From assembly GCA_963742795.1 (NCBI GenBank), contig CAVUNL010000005.1:62001-126000 (forward strand): a DNA stretch of 64,000 nucleotides. Direction: 5' to 3'. The position numbers were made by a program, and so were the translations under genes. The notes beneath the pieces were generated by a model. The model was given only the letters and a program-made list of their open reading frames with translations, did no database searches and had not been told where the DNA came from. Below are positions 43,298 through 53,143 of this stretch, in pieces (position 1 is the stretch's first letter; every line of letters starts with the position of its first letter). Source of the DNA: Palsa-504 sp963742795. GTDB taxonomy: Bacteria > Actinomycetota > Actinomycetes > Streptosporangiales > Streptosporangiaceae.

Positions 43298-44506
43298 CTA
43301 TGGCAGCCGGACATAGCCGTGGCGGCTCTTCCACAGGTAGTACTTCTCGAAGGCGAGCTTCATCGCGTGGACCTGGGGTCCGGGGATCATCACCGCCGCC
43401 TTGCGCGGCGGCAGCATGTGGTCGGCCAGGATCAGCACGCCGTTGTTGCCAGCGTCCATCATGCAGACCGCCGCCATCTCACCGAACTCCTTGTGACTGC
43501 TGAGCGGCTCGCCCTTGATCGCCGCGGCGATGTTGCGGGCGGCGACCTTGGCCATGGACTCGACCGGGAACCCGGTCTTCGGGATCCCGATCGGCACGGC
43601 CGTCTGCCAGGGCACGGGTACCTGCGCGGCGATGCCGACCGCGTAGATCTCCGGGTAGGCCTTGGACTGGTAGGTGTCCTCGACGGGCACGTAGCCCTTG
43701 TCATCGGCGAGTCCGGGAGTGGCCCGCACGACGTCCTGCCCGACGAAGGGCGGGACGACCATGGCGTACCGGAACGGGAGCCGGGTGCCATCGGCCAGCT
43801 TGACCTGGTCGCCGGTGACCTCATCCATCGCCATGCCGGTGACGGCCGTGATGCCTTCCTTGCGCAGGAACATCTTCAGCATCTTCTCGCCGCCGGGCAG
43901 GCCGCCGATGCCGAAGTGGCCGAGGAACGGCTCGGCGGTCACGAACGTCAGCGGCACCCGGCCGTGCAGCTTCGCCTTGCGTAGCTGGTGAGAGGTGTTG
44001 AACAGGAACTCGTACGCCGCGCCGAAGCAGCTCGCGCCCTGGGTTGCGCCGATCACCACCGGGCCCGGGTCATCCAGGAACTTGGCCCAGGCGACGGCGG
44101 CCTTCTCGGCGTCGGCGAGCGTCGTGATCGTCTGCGCGTAGCCGTCGGGACCCAGGCCCGGCAGCACGTCGAACTTGTTACGGTATCCGGTGGCGATCAC
44201 CAGGTAGTCGTAGTTGTAGCGCCCGTTGGTCGTGGTGACGCTCCGGGCCGCCGGATCGATGGCGGTCGCCTCGGCGTGCACAAAGCCGATACCGTGTGCG
44301 TCGAAGACCGGCCGCAGCGGGAAGCTGATGTTGCTGGCGCTGCGCTTGCCGAACGGCAGCCAGATCAGTGACGGGTTGAACAGGAAACGCTCGGCCGCCG
44401 ACACCACCATGACGTCGACCTCACTCCCCAGCTCGGCCTTTACCTCCAGCGCCGCGGTCAGCCCGCCGAAGTTCCCGCCGATCACGAGTACCAGCTTGTT
44501 CCCCAT
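43298..44506 (-). CDS. Sulfide:quinone oxidoreductase-like flavoprotein
   Basis: 402 aa two-dinucleotide-binding flavoprotein. FAD motif VIGGNFGGLTAAL (8-20) and second Rossmann region PVVIGATQGASCFG. The two cysteines expected for sulfide oxidation are present: Cys160 and Cys348 (MAAVCMMDAGNNG), with the tail YYLWKSRHGYVRLP like membrane-bound SQR. It would pass electrons from sulfide or a related donor to quinone at the inner face of the membrane. A weak box (44604) lies ~100 bp upstream. Assignment as SQR rather than a type II NADH dehydrogenase rests on the cysteines. Confidence 0.88.
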   Translation of the reverse strand: MGNKLVLVIGGNFGGLTAALEVKAELGSEVDVMVVSAAERFLFNPSLIWLPFGKRSASNISFPLRPVFDAHGIGFVHAEATAIDPAARSVTTTNGRYNYDYLVIATGYRNKFDVLPGLGPDGYAQTITTLADAEKAAVAWAKFLDDPGPVVIGATQGASCFGAAYEFLFNTSHQLRKAKLHGRVPLTFVTAEPFLGHFGIGGLPGGEKMLKMFLRKEGITAVTGMAMDEVTGDQVKLADGTRLPFRYAMVVPPFVGQDVVRATPGLADDKGYVPVEDTYQSKAYPEIYAVGIAAQVPVPWQTAVPIGIPKTGFPVESMAKVAARNIAAAIKGEPLSSHKEFGEMAAVCMMDAGNNGVLILADHMLPPRKAAVMIPGPQVHAMKLAFEKYYLWKSRHGYVRLP

Positions 44507-44603
44507 GACGGTCGCCTCATTTCACGCGCATGCGAATAGAACTCGTGCGATCAGCATCGGCTGGCGCCGCCGTCCGCGGCAGGGTCGGTGGTCACCAGGT
44601 GCC

Positions 44604-44617
44604 GGGACCATCTGCTC
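44604..44617 (-). promoter_or_regulatory. Weak DevR-type box before SQR-like gene
   Basis: GGGACCATCTGCTC shares the left half GGGACCATC with the boxes at 18925 and 54535. The right half is poor. Confidence 0.4.
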
Positions 44618-44627
44618 TCAGGGCTGG

Positions 44628-44849
44628 CTAACCGCGGTCGAGCCAGAGCGCGAGCTTGGGACAGGCGCGGGTGGTCGCGCGCGCGTCGGCCAGCAGCCGG
44701 GACGGCACGGCCTGGTCGCCGACGATCGGGAAGCCCCAGTCGTCAAGGGTGATCAGCTCAGGCAGTGCCTCAGCGCACAGCCCCCGGCCATCGCAGGCAA
44801 TCAGGTCGACCCTGAGCCGGACGACGGCCCGGCCGGTTCCGGCGGTCAT
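44628..44849 (-). CDS. 3Fe-4S type ferredoxin
   Basis: 73 aa. Cys pattern CDGRGLC ... ACPKLAL gives three cysteines and an Ala at the usual second position, typical of single 3Fe-4S actinobacterial ferredoxins. The ATG at 44849 overlaps the stop of the large fusion protein by 4 nt, so it is the last gene of the electron-transfer operon and probably exchanges electrons with the NuoF-like domain. Confidence 0.9.
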   Translation of the reverse strand: MTAGTGRAVVRLRVDLIACDGRGLCAEALPELITLDDWGFPIVGDQAVPSRLLADARATTRACPKLALWLDRG

Positions 44850-46753
44850 CGGCTCCGGCCCGCCGGAACCGGCAGGACGCTGGCCGTCCCGCAGCACCAG
44901 CCCATGGCATGCTGCCTCAGCTCGGTGTCGAAGATCCGGAGGGAGCTGCGGATCAGGCGGACGACGCCGGTGGGATGAGCGCAGCCGCCGCGGCCGTCGA
45001 CCTGGCCAAGCCACCGTTGCAGCGGGCCGGCATCGGCGCCGCGGCCGTGAGCGAGCCGCTCGACCTGGCCGGCGATCGCGTCCAGGCCGAACCGGCAGGG
45101 GCCGCATTGGCCGGCGGATTCTCCGGCCAGGTAGCGGACCACCCGGGCGGTCTCCTTGAGGCCGCAGGCGGCTGCGGGCAGCGCCGCGATCACGCCGGCC
45201 CCGGTCCCGGCACCGAGGTCCGCGAGCCCCGCCGACGAGAACGGCCGGTCCATGGCCGCGGCCGCACTCACCCAGTCGCCGAAGTACCCGCCGAGCAGCA
45301 GCGCCTGCAGCGGCGCCGACGGGCCGCCGGCCAGGTCGAGCGCCCGCCCGATGGGAGTGCCGATGGCGACCTCGGCGCAGACAGGTTCACGCACCGCGCC
45401 CAGCACCGTGACCAGCAACGAGCCGGGTTCGGCCGGCGTGCCGACGGAGCGGAACCAGGCCGCGCCGTAGCGGGTGATAAGCGAGATATGCGCGAGCGTC
45501 TCGACGTTCTGCACCAGCGTCGGCGCCCCGCGCAGGCCTCGCTCACAGACTCGCGGCGGCGACGCCATGGGCGCGGGGATGCCCCGCTCGACCCAGTGCA
45601 CGACGGCGCTCGCCTCACCGGCCACGAACCGGTCCGCCGCCGTGCGGACCGTGATCCGGACCCGGTCGAAGCCGGCCCGGGCACGCTCGGCCACGGCGTC
45701 GTCGATGATGCGGCGGGCGGCGGGGTGCACGACGATCACGGTCTGGAGGGCGCCGACCATCTCCGCCGCCAGGACCGCGCCGTCGAGGACAAGCTGGGGT
45801 GACCGGGTCATCAGCACCTTGTCCTTCGCGCTGGCAGGCTCACCTTCCGTGCCATTCGCCAGCACCACCGGGGCATGTCCGGCGGCCACCGCCGCGAGCT
45901 TGCGCGCGGTGGGGTAGCCTGCGCCGCCCCGGCCGGTAAGCCCGGCCCGGCCGATCTCCGCGATCAGCGACTCCCGCTGCCGTCGGCCAAGGCCAGCGGG
46001 CGGCGGCCCGTATCTGGACAGATGCCCGGCCAGGCTGGCCGGGCCTGGGCCTTTGCCTGTCGGCAGCAAGCGCGGGAGCGTGCCGGGCGACCGGACGGCA
46101 TGCGGCAGGGCGAGGTGCTCGGAGCGCCCGGCGCTTCTCCTCACCTGAGCATCCTTTCGGCCGGGACTGCCCGCTCGGGCCAGGCTCGGCGGCTGAGGAT
46201 CGGGACCCCGCCACCAGAACAGGAGCCGGGCCACCATGGCGGTCGCGACCGCGAGGGCACAGCCCTCCTCGACCAGCGCGACCCACCAGATCCGCAGATC
46301 GTTGCCGGCCGTGATCGAGTGCACGAACGCGACCGGCCAGGCCAGGTAGGCCAGCCAGTGCACGATGCGCCATCTCCGGTAGCCCAGCCGCTGTCGCACC
46401 AGGCTCGTGATCAAGACGGCGCCGCCGAGGTCCACCGCCAAGGCGCCCAGGCCGATCGCGACCGTCCGGTACGGGGACGCGAGCGGCAGTACCGTCGCCG
46501 CCCAACCGATCCTGACGTACGGGTCGCTGATAGCGGTGGCCACGTGCAGCCCGAGAAAGGAGACCGAGAACAGCGCCAGCGTCCGGTGCAACTCGCCGAG
46601 CGCGAGCCGGGACCAGCGCTTCGGTGCCGAGCCGAGCCGGGCCGCGGCGCCGAGTACCACGGTGGCAGTGAACGCGGCCAGCAGCGCCAGCCCGCTGGCG
46701 CGTGAGACGAACCACAAGGCCTGCGATCCGCTGAATGTGGCGGCCGCGCTCAT
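44846..46753 (-). CDS. Ferric-reductase-like membrane domain fused to a NuoF-like domain
   Basis: 635 aa. Residues 1-200 have about six membrane helices of the ferric reductase/MsrQ type with haem-ligand His candidates (ELHRTLALFSVSFLGLHVAT, RRWRIVHWLAYLAWPVAFVH). About 290-600 is like NADH dehydrogenase 51-kDa subunit: flavin site GRGGAGYPTARK, GEASAVVHWVERG, SLBB region, and an iron-sulfur site with GQCGPCRFG plus a later Cys (GGCAHP). It probably moves electrons from a cytosolic donor across the membrane via haem. The ATG at 46753 overlaps the apbE stop by 4 nt. Confidence 0.88.
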   Translation of the reverse strand: MSAAATFSGSQALWFVSRASGLALLAAFTATVVLGAAARLGSAPKRWSRLALGELHRTLALFSVSFLGLHVATAISDPYVRIGWAATVLPLASPYRTVAIGLGALAVDLGGAVLITSLVRQRLGYRRWRIVHWLAYLAWPVAFVHSITAGNDLRIWWVALVEEGCALAVATAMVARLLFWWRGPDPQPPSLARAGSPGRKDAQVRRSAGRSEHLALPHAVRSPGTLPRLLPTGKGPGPASLAGHLSRYGPPPAGLGRRQRESLIAEIGRAGLTGRGGAGYPTARKLAAVAAGHAPVVLANGTEGEPASAKDKVLMTRSPQLVLDGAVLAAEMVGALQTVIVVHPAARRIIDDAVAERARAGFDRVRITVRTAADRFVAGEASAVVHWVERGIPAPMASPPRVCERGLRGAPTLVQNVETLAHISLITRYGAAWFRSVGTPAEPGSLLVTVLGAVREPVCAEVAIGTPIGRALDLAGGPSAPLQALLLGGYFGDWVSAAAAMDRPFSSAGLADLGAGTGAGVIAALPAAACGLKETARVVRYLAGESAGQCGPCRFGLDAIAGQVERLAHGRGADAGPLQRWLGQVDGRGGCAHPTGVVRLIRSSLRIFDTELRQHAMGWCCGTASVLPVPAGRSR

Positions 46754-47799
46754 CGCGTGCCTCCCGGCAGCCGCGCTCCCGCGTACACGTGGCTGTCCGA
46801 GCGAACCGGAATGGGCAGCCCGCTGGCGGTCGGCCAGCCGCCGAGACAGCAAACCTCTCCGTCCCGGCCGACCAGCCGCGCCGACAGGCCCGCCCCGGTC
46901 AGCCAGGACACGGCCTGACGGCCCGCCACGATCGCCGCGGTCGCCGCCGCGTTCGCGTCGGCGCAGGTCGCGGCGGCCACGCTCGCCGTCCGCCACGGCC
47001 CGTCGGCGGGCCGCCCGGTACCCGGGTCCACAATGTGGTGCAGCATCACCCCGCCGCGCCGCCACCGTCGGCACGTGACCGAGGAGGTCGCGATCGCTCC
47101 GCCGGGCAGCCGGACAAGCTGCGGGAGCGGCGGTCCGGCCTGATCCGGCGCTTCGGCCACGGTGACCGGCCAGCCGTCACGCGGCGGCGTCCCGGCGACG
47201 GCGATGTCGCCGCCCAGGCTGACCAGGACGCCTCCCTCGTGCTCAGTCGCGGACATGACGGCGCGCACGGCCCGGTCAGAGCCCACGCCCTTGGCGGTAG
47301 CGCCGAGATCCAGCCGGACGCCAGGGTGCAGTCGGAGCAGCGGCCCGTCGAGCCGGATTCGGTGCCATCCCGGCGCGGGGGCAGGCGCGGCGGGCGGCTC
47401 GCCGCGCTGCTGGTCGATGGCGGCGAAATCGCGGTCGTAACCGAGCGAGATGAGCGCATCGCCGACCGTCGGATCCGTGCGCCCGCCGGTCCACCGCGCC
47501 GCGGCCAGCGCCACCCCGACGGCTTCCGCGAGGCCGTCGCTGAGCATGAATATCCCGCCTCCGGCCCCGTGCAGCCAGCTCAGCTCCGAATCCTCGCGGA
47601 ACCTGCTCGCCTGCTGATCCAGCGCGGCCAGCACGTCATCCACTGCGGCGCACGCCACGCCGAGGTTCCCCGGCGGCCATACCGCCACCCGGGCGCTGGT
47701 GCCCAGCGCGGCGCGCTCAGCCACGGCGACGACATCGTCGCCGGTCGCTACCTGCTGCCACGGCGTTGCGCAGGTCAGCGGCGGCGCTACGCCATCCAT
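46750..47799 (-). CDS. apbE: FAD:protein FMN transferase (ApbE)
   Basis: 349 aa. Motifs LDLGATAKGVGSDRAV (FAD binding), ATSSVTCRRW, HHIVDPGTGRPADG (metal/FAD site) and CADANAAATAA are all present. ApbE attaches FMN covalently to Thr or Ser of extracytoplasmic redox proteins such as RnfG/NqrC. No signal peptide or lipobox was seen, which is unusual for an exported ApbE. It is coupled to the genes on both sides by 1-4 nt overlaps. The obvious flavinylated partner (FMN_bind domain) is not in this window. Confidence 0.92.
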   Translation of the reverse strand: MDGVAPPLTCATPWQQVATGDDVVAVAERAALGTSARVAVWPPGNLGVACAAVDDVLAALDQQASRFREDSELSWLHGAGGGIFMLSDGLAEAVGVALAAARWTGGRTDPTVGDALISLGYDRDFAAIDQQRGEPPAAPAPAPGWHRIRLDGPLLRLHPGVRLDLGATAKGVGSDRAVRAVMSATEHEGGVLVSLGGDIAVAGTPPRDGWPVTVAEAPDQAGPPLPQLVRLPGGAIATSSVTCRRWRRGGVMLHHIVDPGTGRPADGPWRTASVAAATCADANAAATAAIVAGRQAVSWLTGAGLSARLVGRDGEVCCLGGWPTASGLPIPVRSDSHVYAGARLPGGTR

Positions 47800-48206
47800 C
47801 AGTCGTCCGCGTGGGCCGGGACGTGCCGGACCTGGGTGACCACGGTCTTACCGTTGACCGTGCGCGTCGTGGTGGTCACGGTCACGCCGGAGGCGGTGGT
47901 GGTCGCGACCGAGTGCGTCACCTTCGGGCCACCTGCTGCCAGCGGGCTTGCTCCTGTCCTGCCCGGCGAGGTCGCTGCTGCGCCGGCCTGCCCGGCTGCA
48001 CCCGCGACCGGCGCCGCGGCCGGGAACGTCTGATGGGCGAGGGCCACCGCGGCCGCCCCGGTGCCGACTATCAGCGCCGCGGCGGTCAAGTTCGACATCC
48101 GCCGGACCCTGCGGATGCTGTCACGGCGCGCCCGGACCCCCGGACCGGGGTCGCCGAGTTCCTGCAACGGCACCCACCCATCGGGGTAGCCGCGGTCGTC
48201 GTCCAT
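47799..48206 (-). CDS. Single-helix membrane protein heading the apbE operon
   Basis: 135 aa: a polar head (1-35), a membrane helix (LTAAALIVGTGAAAVALA, about 40-57), a Gly/Ala/Pro-rich linker and a Thr/Val-rich tail (TTTASGVTVTTTTRTVNGKT). In related operons this position is held by an FMN-binding-domain protein. Here the tail is Thr-rich but I see no S(T)GAT-type flavinylation motif, so it may be a degenerate or alternative acceptor. Its stop overlaps the apbE start (TGATG). Confidence 0.65.
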   Translation of the reverse strand: MDDDRGYPDGWVPLQELGDPGPGVRARRDSIRRVRRMSNLTAAALIVGTGAAAVALAHQTFPAAAPVAGAAGQAGAAATSPGRTGASPLAAGGPKVTHSVATTTASGVTVTTTTRTVNGKTVVTQVRHVPAHADD

Positions 48207-48309
48207 GTCGTTTCCCTTCTGCCACTGCCTGCGATTCGAGAATGCGCCACCGGTGATGAGCTGACCGTGAGAGACCGATGAGAGCCCTCACATCTGCACC
48301 CGGACTCGG

Positions 48310-49677
48310 TCAGGGGCGACCGATGGCGCCAGGCAGCCGCAGCCTGACCACGGCTCCGCCGCCCGCCCTGTTGCTGGCCGTCGCGGTCCCGCCGTGCGCG
48401 GCCACGATGGCCCGGACGATGGCCAGGCCCAGGCCGGCCCCGCCATCACCACGTGACCGCCCGGAGTCCGGGCGGCGGAAACGCTCGAACGCGTGCGGCA
48501 GGAAGCCGGCGGGAAACCCAGGCCCGTCGTCGAGGACCTCGATGTCGAGGTCAGCGCCGGCCGCCCGGGCGGCGAGCACGATGACCGAGCCGCCGGGCGC
48601 GAACCGCAGCGCGTTGTCGACGAGGTTGTCGACGGCCTGACGGATCCGGTCCGCGTCGAGACTGGCGTACGTCCCGGGCTGAGCATCGACGCGGCATATA
48701 ACGTCGGCCGCGGCCAGGCGGGAAGCGGCGAGCCTGGCGCTGGACACGAGCAGCTCCCTGATGTCCGTCGGCTCCAGCCGCAGGCTGAGCTGGTCCTCGT
48801 CATTCCTGGCCAGCAGCAGGAGGTCATCGGTGAGCCGGGTCAGCCGCTCGGCTTCCGCCGCGGCGCTGCGCACGGCCGCGGCCAGCTCCTCGCGGGTGCG
48901 GCCCGGCCGCGCCGCGAGCTCGAGTTCCCCGCGCAGCACCGCCAGGGGGGTGCGTAGCTCATGGCTGGCATCAGCGGTGAAGGCGCGCTGCCTGGCCAGG
49001 GTCCGCTGTAGCCGGCCGAGCAGCTCGTTCATCGTGCCAGCCAAGGCGGCGATCTCGTCCCGCGTTGACGGCACCTCGATGCTCGAGGCCTCCCCGCGCT
49101 CCGATATCGTCGCGACCTGCCGTCTTAGCCGCTCGACCGGGGAGAGGGTGGCGCGGGCCAGACCGTAGGCACCCAGACCCGCCACGGCCACGAAGCCAGC
49201 ACCGCCTACGGCAAGTTCACGAACCACCTGAGCCTGGGTGGAATCGTACGTTTCGAGTGATTCACCCGCGATGGCGACCCAGCCCGGGTGGCCGGCCAGC
49301 GGCGCGGTGGCGATCCGCATGCCTTCCTCATCCGCCGTCGTCGTGACCGAGATTCGGCCTTGCCGGGCCTGACGCAGCTGGTCCGCGCTGACCAGCGGGA
49401 CCGTCCCGGCGTCCGGGCTCGCCCCCCGGACATGGCCGCCGGGATCGATGACCTGGATCACGTAGTCGCCGGGCGGCGAAAGAGATGGCGCCGCCGCACC
49501 GGCTGCGCTGCCCGACGGCAGATAGCGCGCGGCCTGGGTGAGCTGGACGGTCAGCTGCGAATCGATCAGGCTCAGCTGTGCCGATGACAGCCCGCTGGCG
49601 AACGCCCAGCTCCCGAGGGCGAACACGGCCGCGGCGATCGCCGCGAACGCGGCCGCCAGGCGCAGCCGGATCGGCAT
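48310..49677 (-). CDS. Sensor histidine kinase (OmpR-type partner)
   Basis: 455 aa: membrane helix (about 7-30), an extracytoplasmic sensor of ~120 residues, second helix (about 150-172), HAMP, HisKA with FTADASHELRTPLAVLRGEL, and HATPase with N-box NLVDNALRFAP, G1 DDGPGFP and G2 GGAGLGLAIV. The ATG at 49677 is 4 nt after the response regulator stop, so they form one operon. It reads divergently towards the apbE operon's start region (gap 103 bp) and may control it. Confidence 0.93.
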   Translation of the reverse strand: MPIRLRLAAAFAAIAAAVFALGSWAFASGLSSAQLSLIDSQLTVQLTQAARYLPSGSAAGAAAPSLSPPGDYVIQVIDPGGHVRGASPDAGTVPLVSADQLRQARQGRISVTTTADEEGMRIATAPLAGHPGWVAIAGESLETYDSTQAQVVRELAVGGAGFVAVAGLGAYGLARATLSPVERLRRQVATISERGEASSIEVPSTRDEIAALAGTMNELLGRLQRTLARQRAFTADASHELRTPLAVLRGELELAARPGRTREELAAAVRSAAAEAERLTRLTDDLLLLARNDEDQLSLRLEPTDIRELLVSSARLAASRLAAADVICRVDAQPGTYASLDADRIRQAVDNLVDNALRFAPGGSVIVLAARAAGADLDIEVLDDGPGFPAGFLPHAFERFRRPDSGRSRGDGGAGLGLAIVRAIVAAHGGTATASNRAGGGAVVRLRLPGAIGRP

Positions 49678-49681
49678 GCCG

Positions 49682-50362
49682 CTACCCGCCGTCGGCGCGG
49701 CGCAGTCGGTAGCCCATGCCCCTGACCGTCTCGATGTCGTGCCGCCCGAACGGCACATCGATCTTCCGCCGCAGGTAGTTCACGTACTGGTCGACGACGT
49801 TGGAGCCGCCGTCATAGGCCCAGTCCCAGACCTCCTCGATGATCTGCGACCGGGTCAGGACATGGTCCGGATGCCGGAGGAACAGCTCCAGCAGTGAGAA
49901 CTCTCTTGGCGACAGGCGGAGTTCGGTGCCGGCCCGCCAGGCCCGTTTCGCGGCCGGGTCCAGCTTGAGGTCACCCTCGGCCAGGATTACCGGCCGGGAC
50001 CTGTCGTCCCGCCGGCCCAGCGCCCGCAGCCGGGCGGCCAGCTCGAGCAGGCTGAACGGCTTGACCAGGTAGTCGTCCGCTCCCGCGTCGAGCCCGCGTA
50101 CCCGGTCACCGACTGCGTCCCGGGCCGTTAGCATCAGCACGGGGACCCACTTCCCCGACTCCCGCAGCCGTCGGCACAGCTGGAATCCGTCCAGGCCCGG
50201 CAGCATGACGTCGAGGACGATGGCCCCATATGCGTTCTCCGTCGCCCGCCACAGGCCCTCCGGGCCGTCCGCGGCAACGTCCACCGCGTGCCCCTCTTCC
50301 CGCAGCGCGCGCTCGAGCAATCCGGCCATCCGGACCTCATCCTCGACCACGAGCACTCGCAT
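49682..50362 (-). CDS. OmpR/PhoB-family response regulator
   Basis: 226 aa. Receiver with acidic pair VVEDE, phosphoacceptor in VLDVMLPGLDG (Asp51), Thr/Lys switch (MLTARD, LVKPFSLLEL). C-terminal winged helix with LRLSPREFSLLELFLRHPDH and NVVDQYVNYLRRKI. Pairs with the kinase at 48310-49677. No DevR box was seen upstream, so this system looks independent of the DosR-type regulon. Confidence 0.95.
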   Translation of the reverse strand: MRVLVVEDEVRMAGLLERALREEGHAVDVAADGPEGLWRATENAYGAIVLDVMLPGLDGFQLCRRLRESGKWVPVLMLTARDAVGDRVRGLDAGADDYLVKPFSLLELAARLRALGRRDDRSRPVILAEGDLKLDPAAKRAWRAGTELRLSPREFSLLELFLRHPDHVLTRSQIIEEVWDWAYDGGSNVVDQYVNYLRRKIDVPFGRHDIETVRGMGYRLRRADGG

Positions 50363-50427
50363 GAAAGCACGCTACGAGGCGGTACCTGTAGGAGAGCTGA
50401 ACGAAACCGCTCACCCGGCGCTGAGAT

Positions 50428-50768
50428 CTACTGGCCGGCGCCCGCCAGGGCGGGGGAGCCTGAGTTGAAGGTGGCGAACACCCGGCTCACCTCCTGCTCG
50501 GTCATGCCGAGGCGGCGGAGCTGGGCGGTCAGAGCAGCCGGGCGCGGCGCGCCGCGTACCGCGAGCCCGGCTGCGCCAGTATCCGGTCCTGGATCGCGAT
50601 CGCCCGCAGGTCGCAGGGCCGGACGCCGAGAAGGGCATACGACGTCGGTTCGCCGTCATCTGCCTCGTCGGACAGTTCGAAGCCGTCGGGGGTCCGCGTC
50701 GCCGACCACAGCCGTTCCCGCGGCGGGTGCAGAAACCGCTTCCAGAACCACCGTCCGTTCGGCATCAA
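50428..50768 (-). pseudogene. Hydrogenase beta-subunit (HyhB-like) remnant joined to another tail
   Basis: The frame from about 50768 encodes RWFWKRFLHPPRERLW and LLGVRPCDLRAIAIQDRIL, typical of the 4Fe-4S beta subunit of group 3b hydrogenases, and breaks off near YAARRA (50531). A different frame then gives LTAQLRRLGMTEQEVSRVFA to a stop at 50428, a C-terminus I cannot place. Some 250 residues, including the ferredoxin cysteines, are missing. With the large-subunit remnant at 20865 this shows a lost Hyd3-type enzyme. Confidence 0.75.
50752..50765 (+). promoter_or_regulatory. DevR-like box with AT-rich flank before MMPL gene
   Basis: CGTCCGTTCGGCAT followed by CAATAACG. Same layout as 1941-1964 but pointing right, 123-136 bp before the MMPL start. 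Confidence 0.55.
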
Positions 50769-50838
50769 TAACGCTTTTCACCGCCTAGCGTCGGTCAGCA
50801 TGGCCGTCGGCGGTCATGGGCGTTGGTTCATGATTCCG

Positions 50839-50852
50839 GGGCCCTTCGTCCC
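50839..50852 (+). promoter_or_regulatory. DevR-type box before MMPL gene
   Basis: GGGCCCTTCGTCCC, 35 bp before the MMPL start at 50888. Good match in both halves. Confidence 0.6.
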
Positions 50853-50887
50853 TAGTCGGAGCGCTGCGCGCGGCAGAGCGTCGGAGC

Positions 50888-53106
50888 ATGAGTAGCGCAA
50901 GACACTTGACCGGGGCCGCCGGCCGGTGGAGCGCGACCCATCCGTGGACGGCGATCCTCGCCTGGCTCGGATGCGTCGTGGTGCTGCTGGTGGCCGGCCG
51001 CCTGGCCGGGACAGTTCAGGTGCCCACTGAGGAAACGGGGTCGGGACAGACCGGGCAGGCACAGCAGATGATGAGCCGGGACTTCCCCATGCGCGCCGGC
51101 GAGGAAGTGCTGTTCCAGAGCAGCAGTCTCCAGGTCAGCGCGCCCGCCTACCAGGCGGCGATCCGGGGCGTCCTGGCCAGGATCGAGGCCACCGGGCGGG
51201 TGACCCAGGTCCGGTCGCCGCTCGACCCGGCCTACGCCGACCTGATCTCCGCGAACCGACACGCCGCACTGCTCGAGTTCCAGCTCACCGGCAACATCGC
51301 TGACGAGGCCACCCGCGTCGTGCCAGTGCTGGCCGCCGTGCAGGCGGCAGCGGCCGCCTATCCGCAGATCCAGATCGCCGAAACCGGCGACGCCACCATC
51401 AACAAGGCGGTCAACGACACCGTCTTCCGTGACCTGCGCCGGGCGGAGGCGCTGTCCTTCCCGATCACGCTGGTGGTCCTGCTGATCGCCTTCGGCGCGG
51501 TCGTCGCCGCGCTCCTCCCGCTCACCCTGGCCTTGATGGCGATCCTGGCCGCCACCGGCCTGGTCGCGTTCACCAGTCACCTGTCCGGGGAGACGACGCA
51601 GGCCAGTTCGGTGATGCTGTGCATCGGCCTGGCCGTGGGCGTGGACTACTCGATGTTCTACGTCAAGCGCCAGCGTGAGGAACGCGCCGCCGGGCGCCCG
51701 GTGCTGGACGCGATCGAGGTGGCGGCCGCTACCTCAGGCCGCTCGGTGCTGATCTCCGGCCTGACCGTGCTGGTGGCGATGTCGGGCATGTTCCTGACCG
51801 GCAACAAGGTCTTCTACGGGATGGCGCAGGCCGCGGTGCTGGTGGTAGCGGCCGCCGTCATCGGGTCGCTGACCCTGCTGCCGGCCCTGCTCGCCCTGCT
51901 CGGCGACCGGGTGGACCGGGGCCAGCTGCCGCTGATCAGCCGGCTGCGCCAGCCGCCGGCCAGAGCCGCATCTGGACCGTGATACTCGACCGGGTCCTGG
52001 CCCACCCGGCGCTGACCGCCGGCGCCGCGGCCAGCCTTCTGGTCGTGCTCGCGCTGCCCGTGCTGCGCCTGCACACCGCGGAACCCGGCGTCAGTGACCT
52101 GCCGCAGAACACGGCCGCCCTGCAGACGTACAACCGCATCCAGCAGGTCTTCCCCGGCGGCCCCGCGCCGGCCGTCGTGGTCGTCGAGGCGCCCGACGTC
52201 ACCTCACCCGCCATGGTCGCCGCTGGGCGGGCGTTCGAGCGGGCCGCGCTGGCCAGCGGTCAGATGAACCAGCCGATCACGTTCGTCGTCAACCCCGCGC
52301 ACACGGCCGCGATCATCCAGGTACCGCTGGCCGGCACCGGGGAGAATACGGCGTCCGTCAACGCCCTCACCACTCTGCGTGACACGGTCATCCCAGCCAC
52401 GCTGGCCAAGGTGCCAGGTGCCACGGTCGCGGTGGGCGGGCTAACGGCGAGCACCGTGGACTTCAATACCCTTATGGGGCAGCGTTCGGGCTGGATCTTC
52501 GCCTTCGTGCTGCTGCTGGCCTTCGTCCTGCTGCTCATCTCCTTCCGCTCCCTGGTCATCCCGATCACGTCGGTGGTGCTCAACCTGCTATCCGTCGGCG
52601 CCGCCTACGGTGTCGTCGTCGCGCTCTTCCAGTGGGGGTGGGGGCAGTCGCTGTTCGGCTTCACCAGCACGCATGCCATCGCCAGCTGGCTGCCGCTGTT
52701 CCTGTTCCTGGTGCTGTTCGGGCTGTCCATGGACTACCACGTGTTCATCCTCAGTCGGATCAAGGAGAGCTACGACCGCATCGGCGAGACCGACCAGGCG
52801 GTGGCGCACGGCATCAAGATCAGCGCCGGGGTGGTCACCGCGGCCGCCGTGATCATGGTCTTCGTCTTCCTGACCTTCGCGACCATGTCGATGGTGCAGC
52901 TCAAGGAGATGGGCGTCGGCCTCGCGGTCGCCGTGCTCCTCGACGCGACCATCGTGCGGGCCCTGCTGCTGCCCGCCACGATGAAGCTGCTGGGCCGGTA
53001 CAACTGGTACCTGCCCCGGTGGCTGCGGTGGCTGCCGCAGATCTCCCCGGCGGCTCCGCCCCCTACCACCGGGCGGCCGCCCAGGCAACCGGTCACGGTG
53101 GCTTGA
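50888..53106 (+). CDS. MMPL/RND-family transporter, split by a -1 shift
   Basis: Two frames (50888-51982 and 51979-53106) give about 740 aa in total, the normal length for one MMPL exporter with 12 helices. First half: periplasmic loop, then SSVMLCIGLAVGVDYSMFYV with the Asp-Tyr proton site. Second half: SLFGFTSTHAIASWLPLFLF and LFGLSMDYHVFILSRIKE. At the junction the second frame is coding-like (SRIWTVILDRVLAHPAL) before its GTG at 51979, which favours a frameshift near 51961 over a true two-gene split. However, the GTGA overlap could allow coupled translation of two halves. Two DevR-type sites lie upstream. Likely a lipid or drug exporter. Confidence 0.87.
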
Positions 53107-53143
53107 ACCGGTCAGGGCCATCGCCCGGACCGGTGAGGGCACG

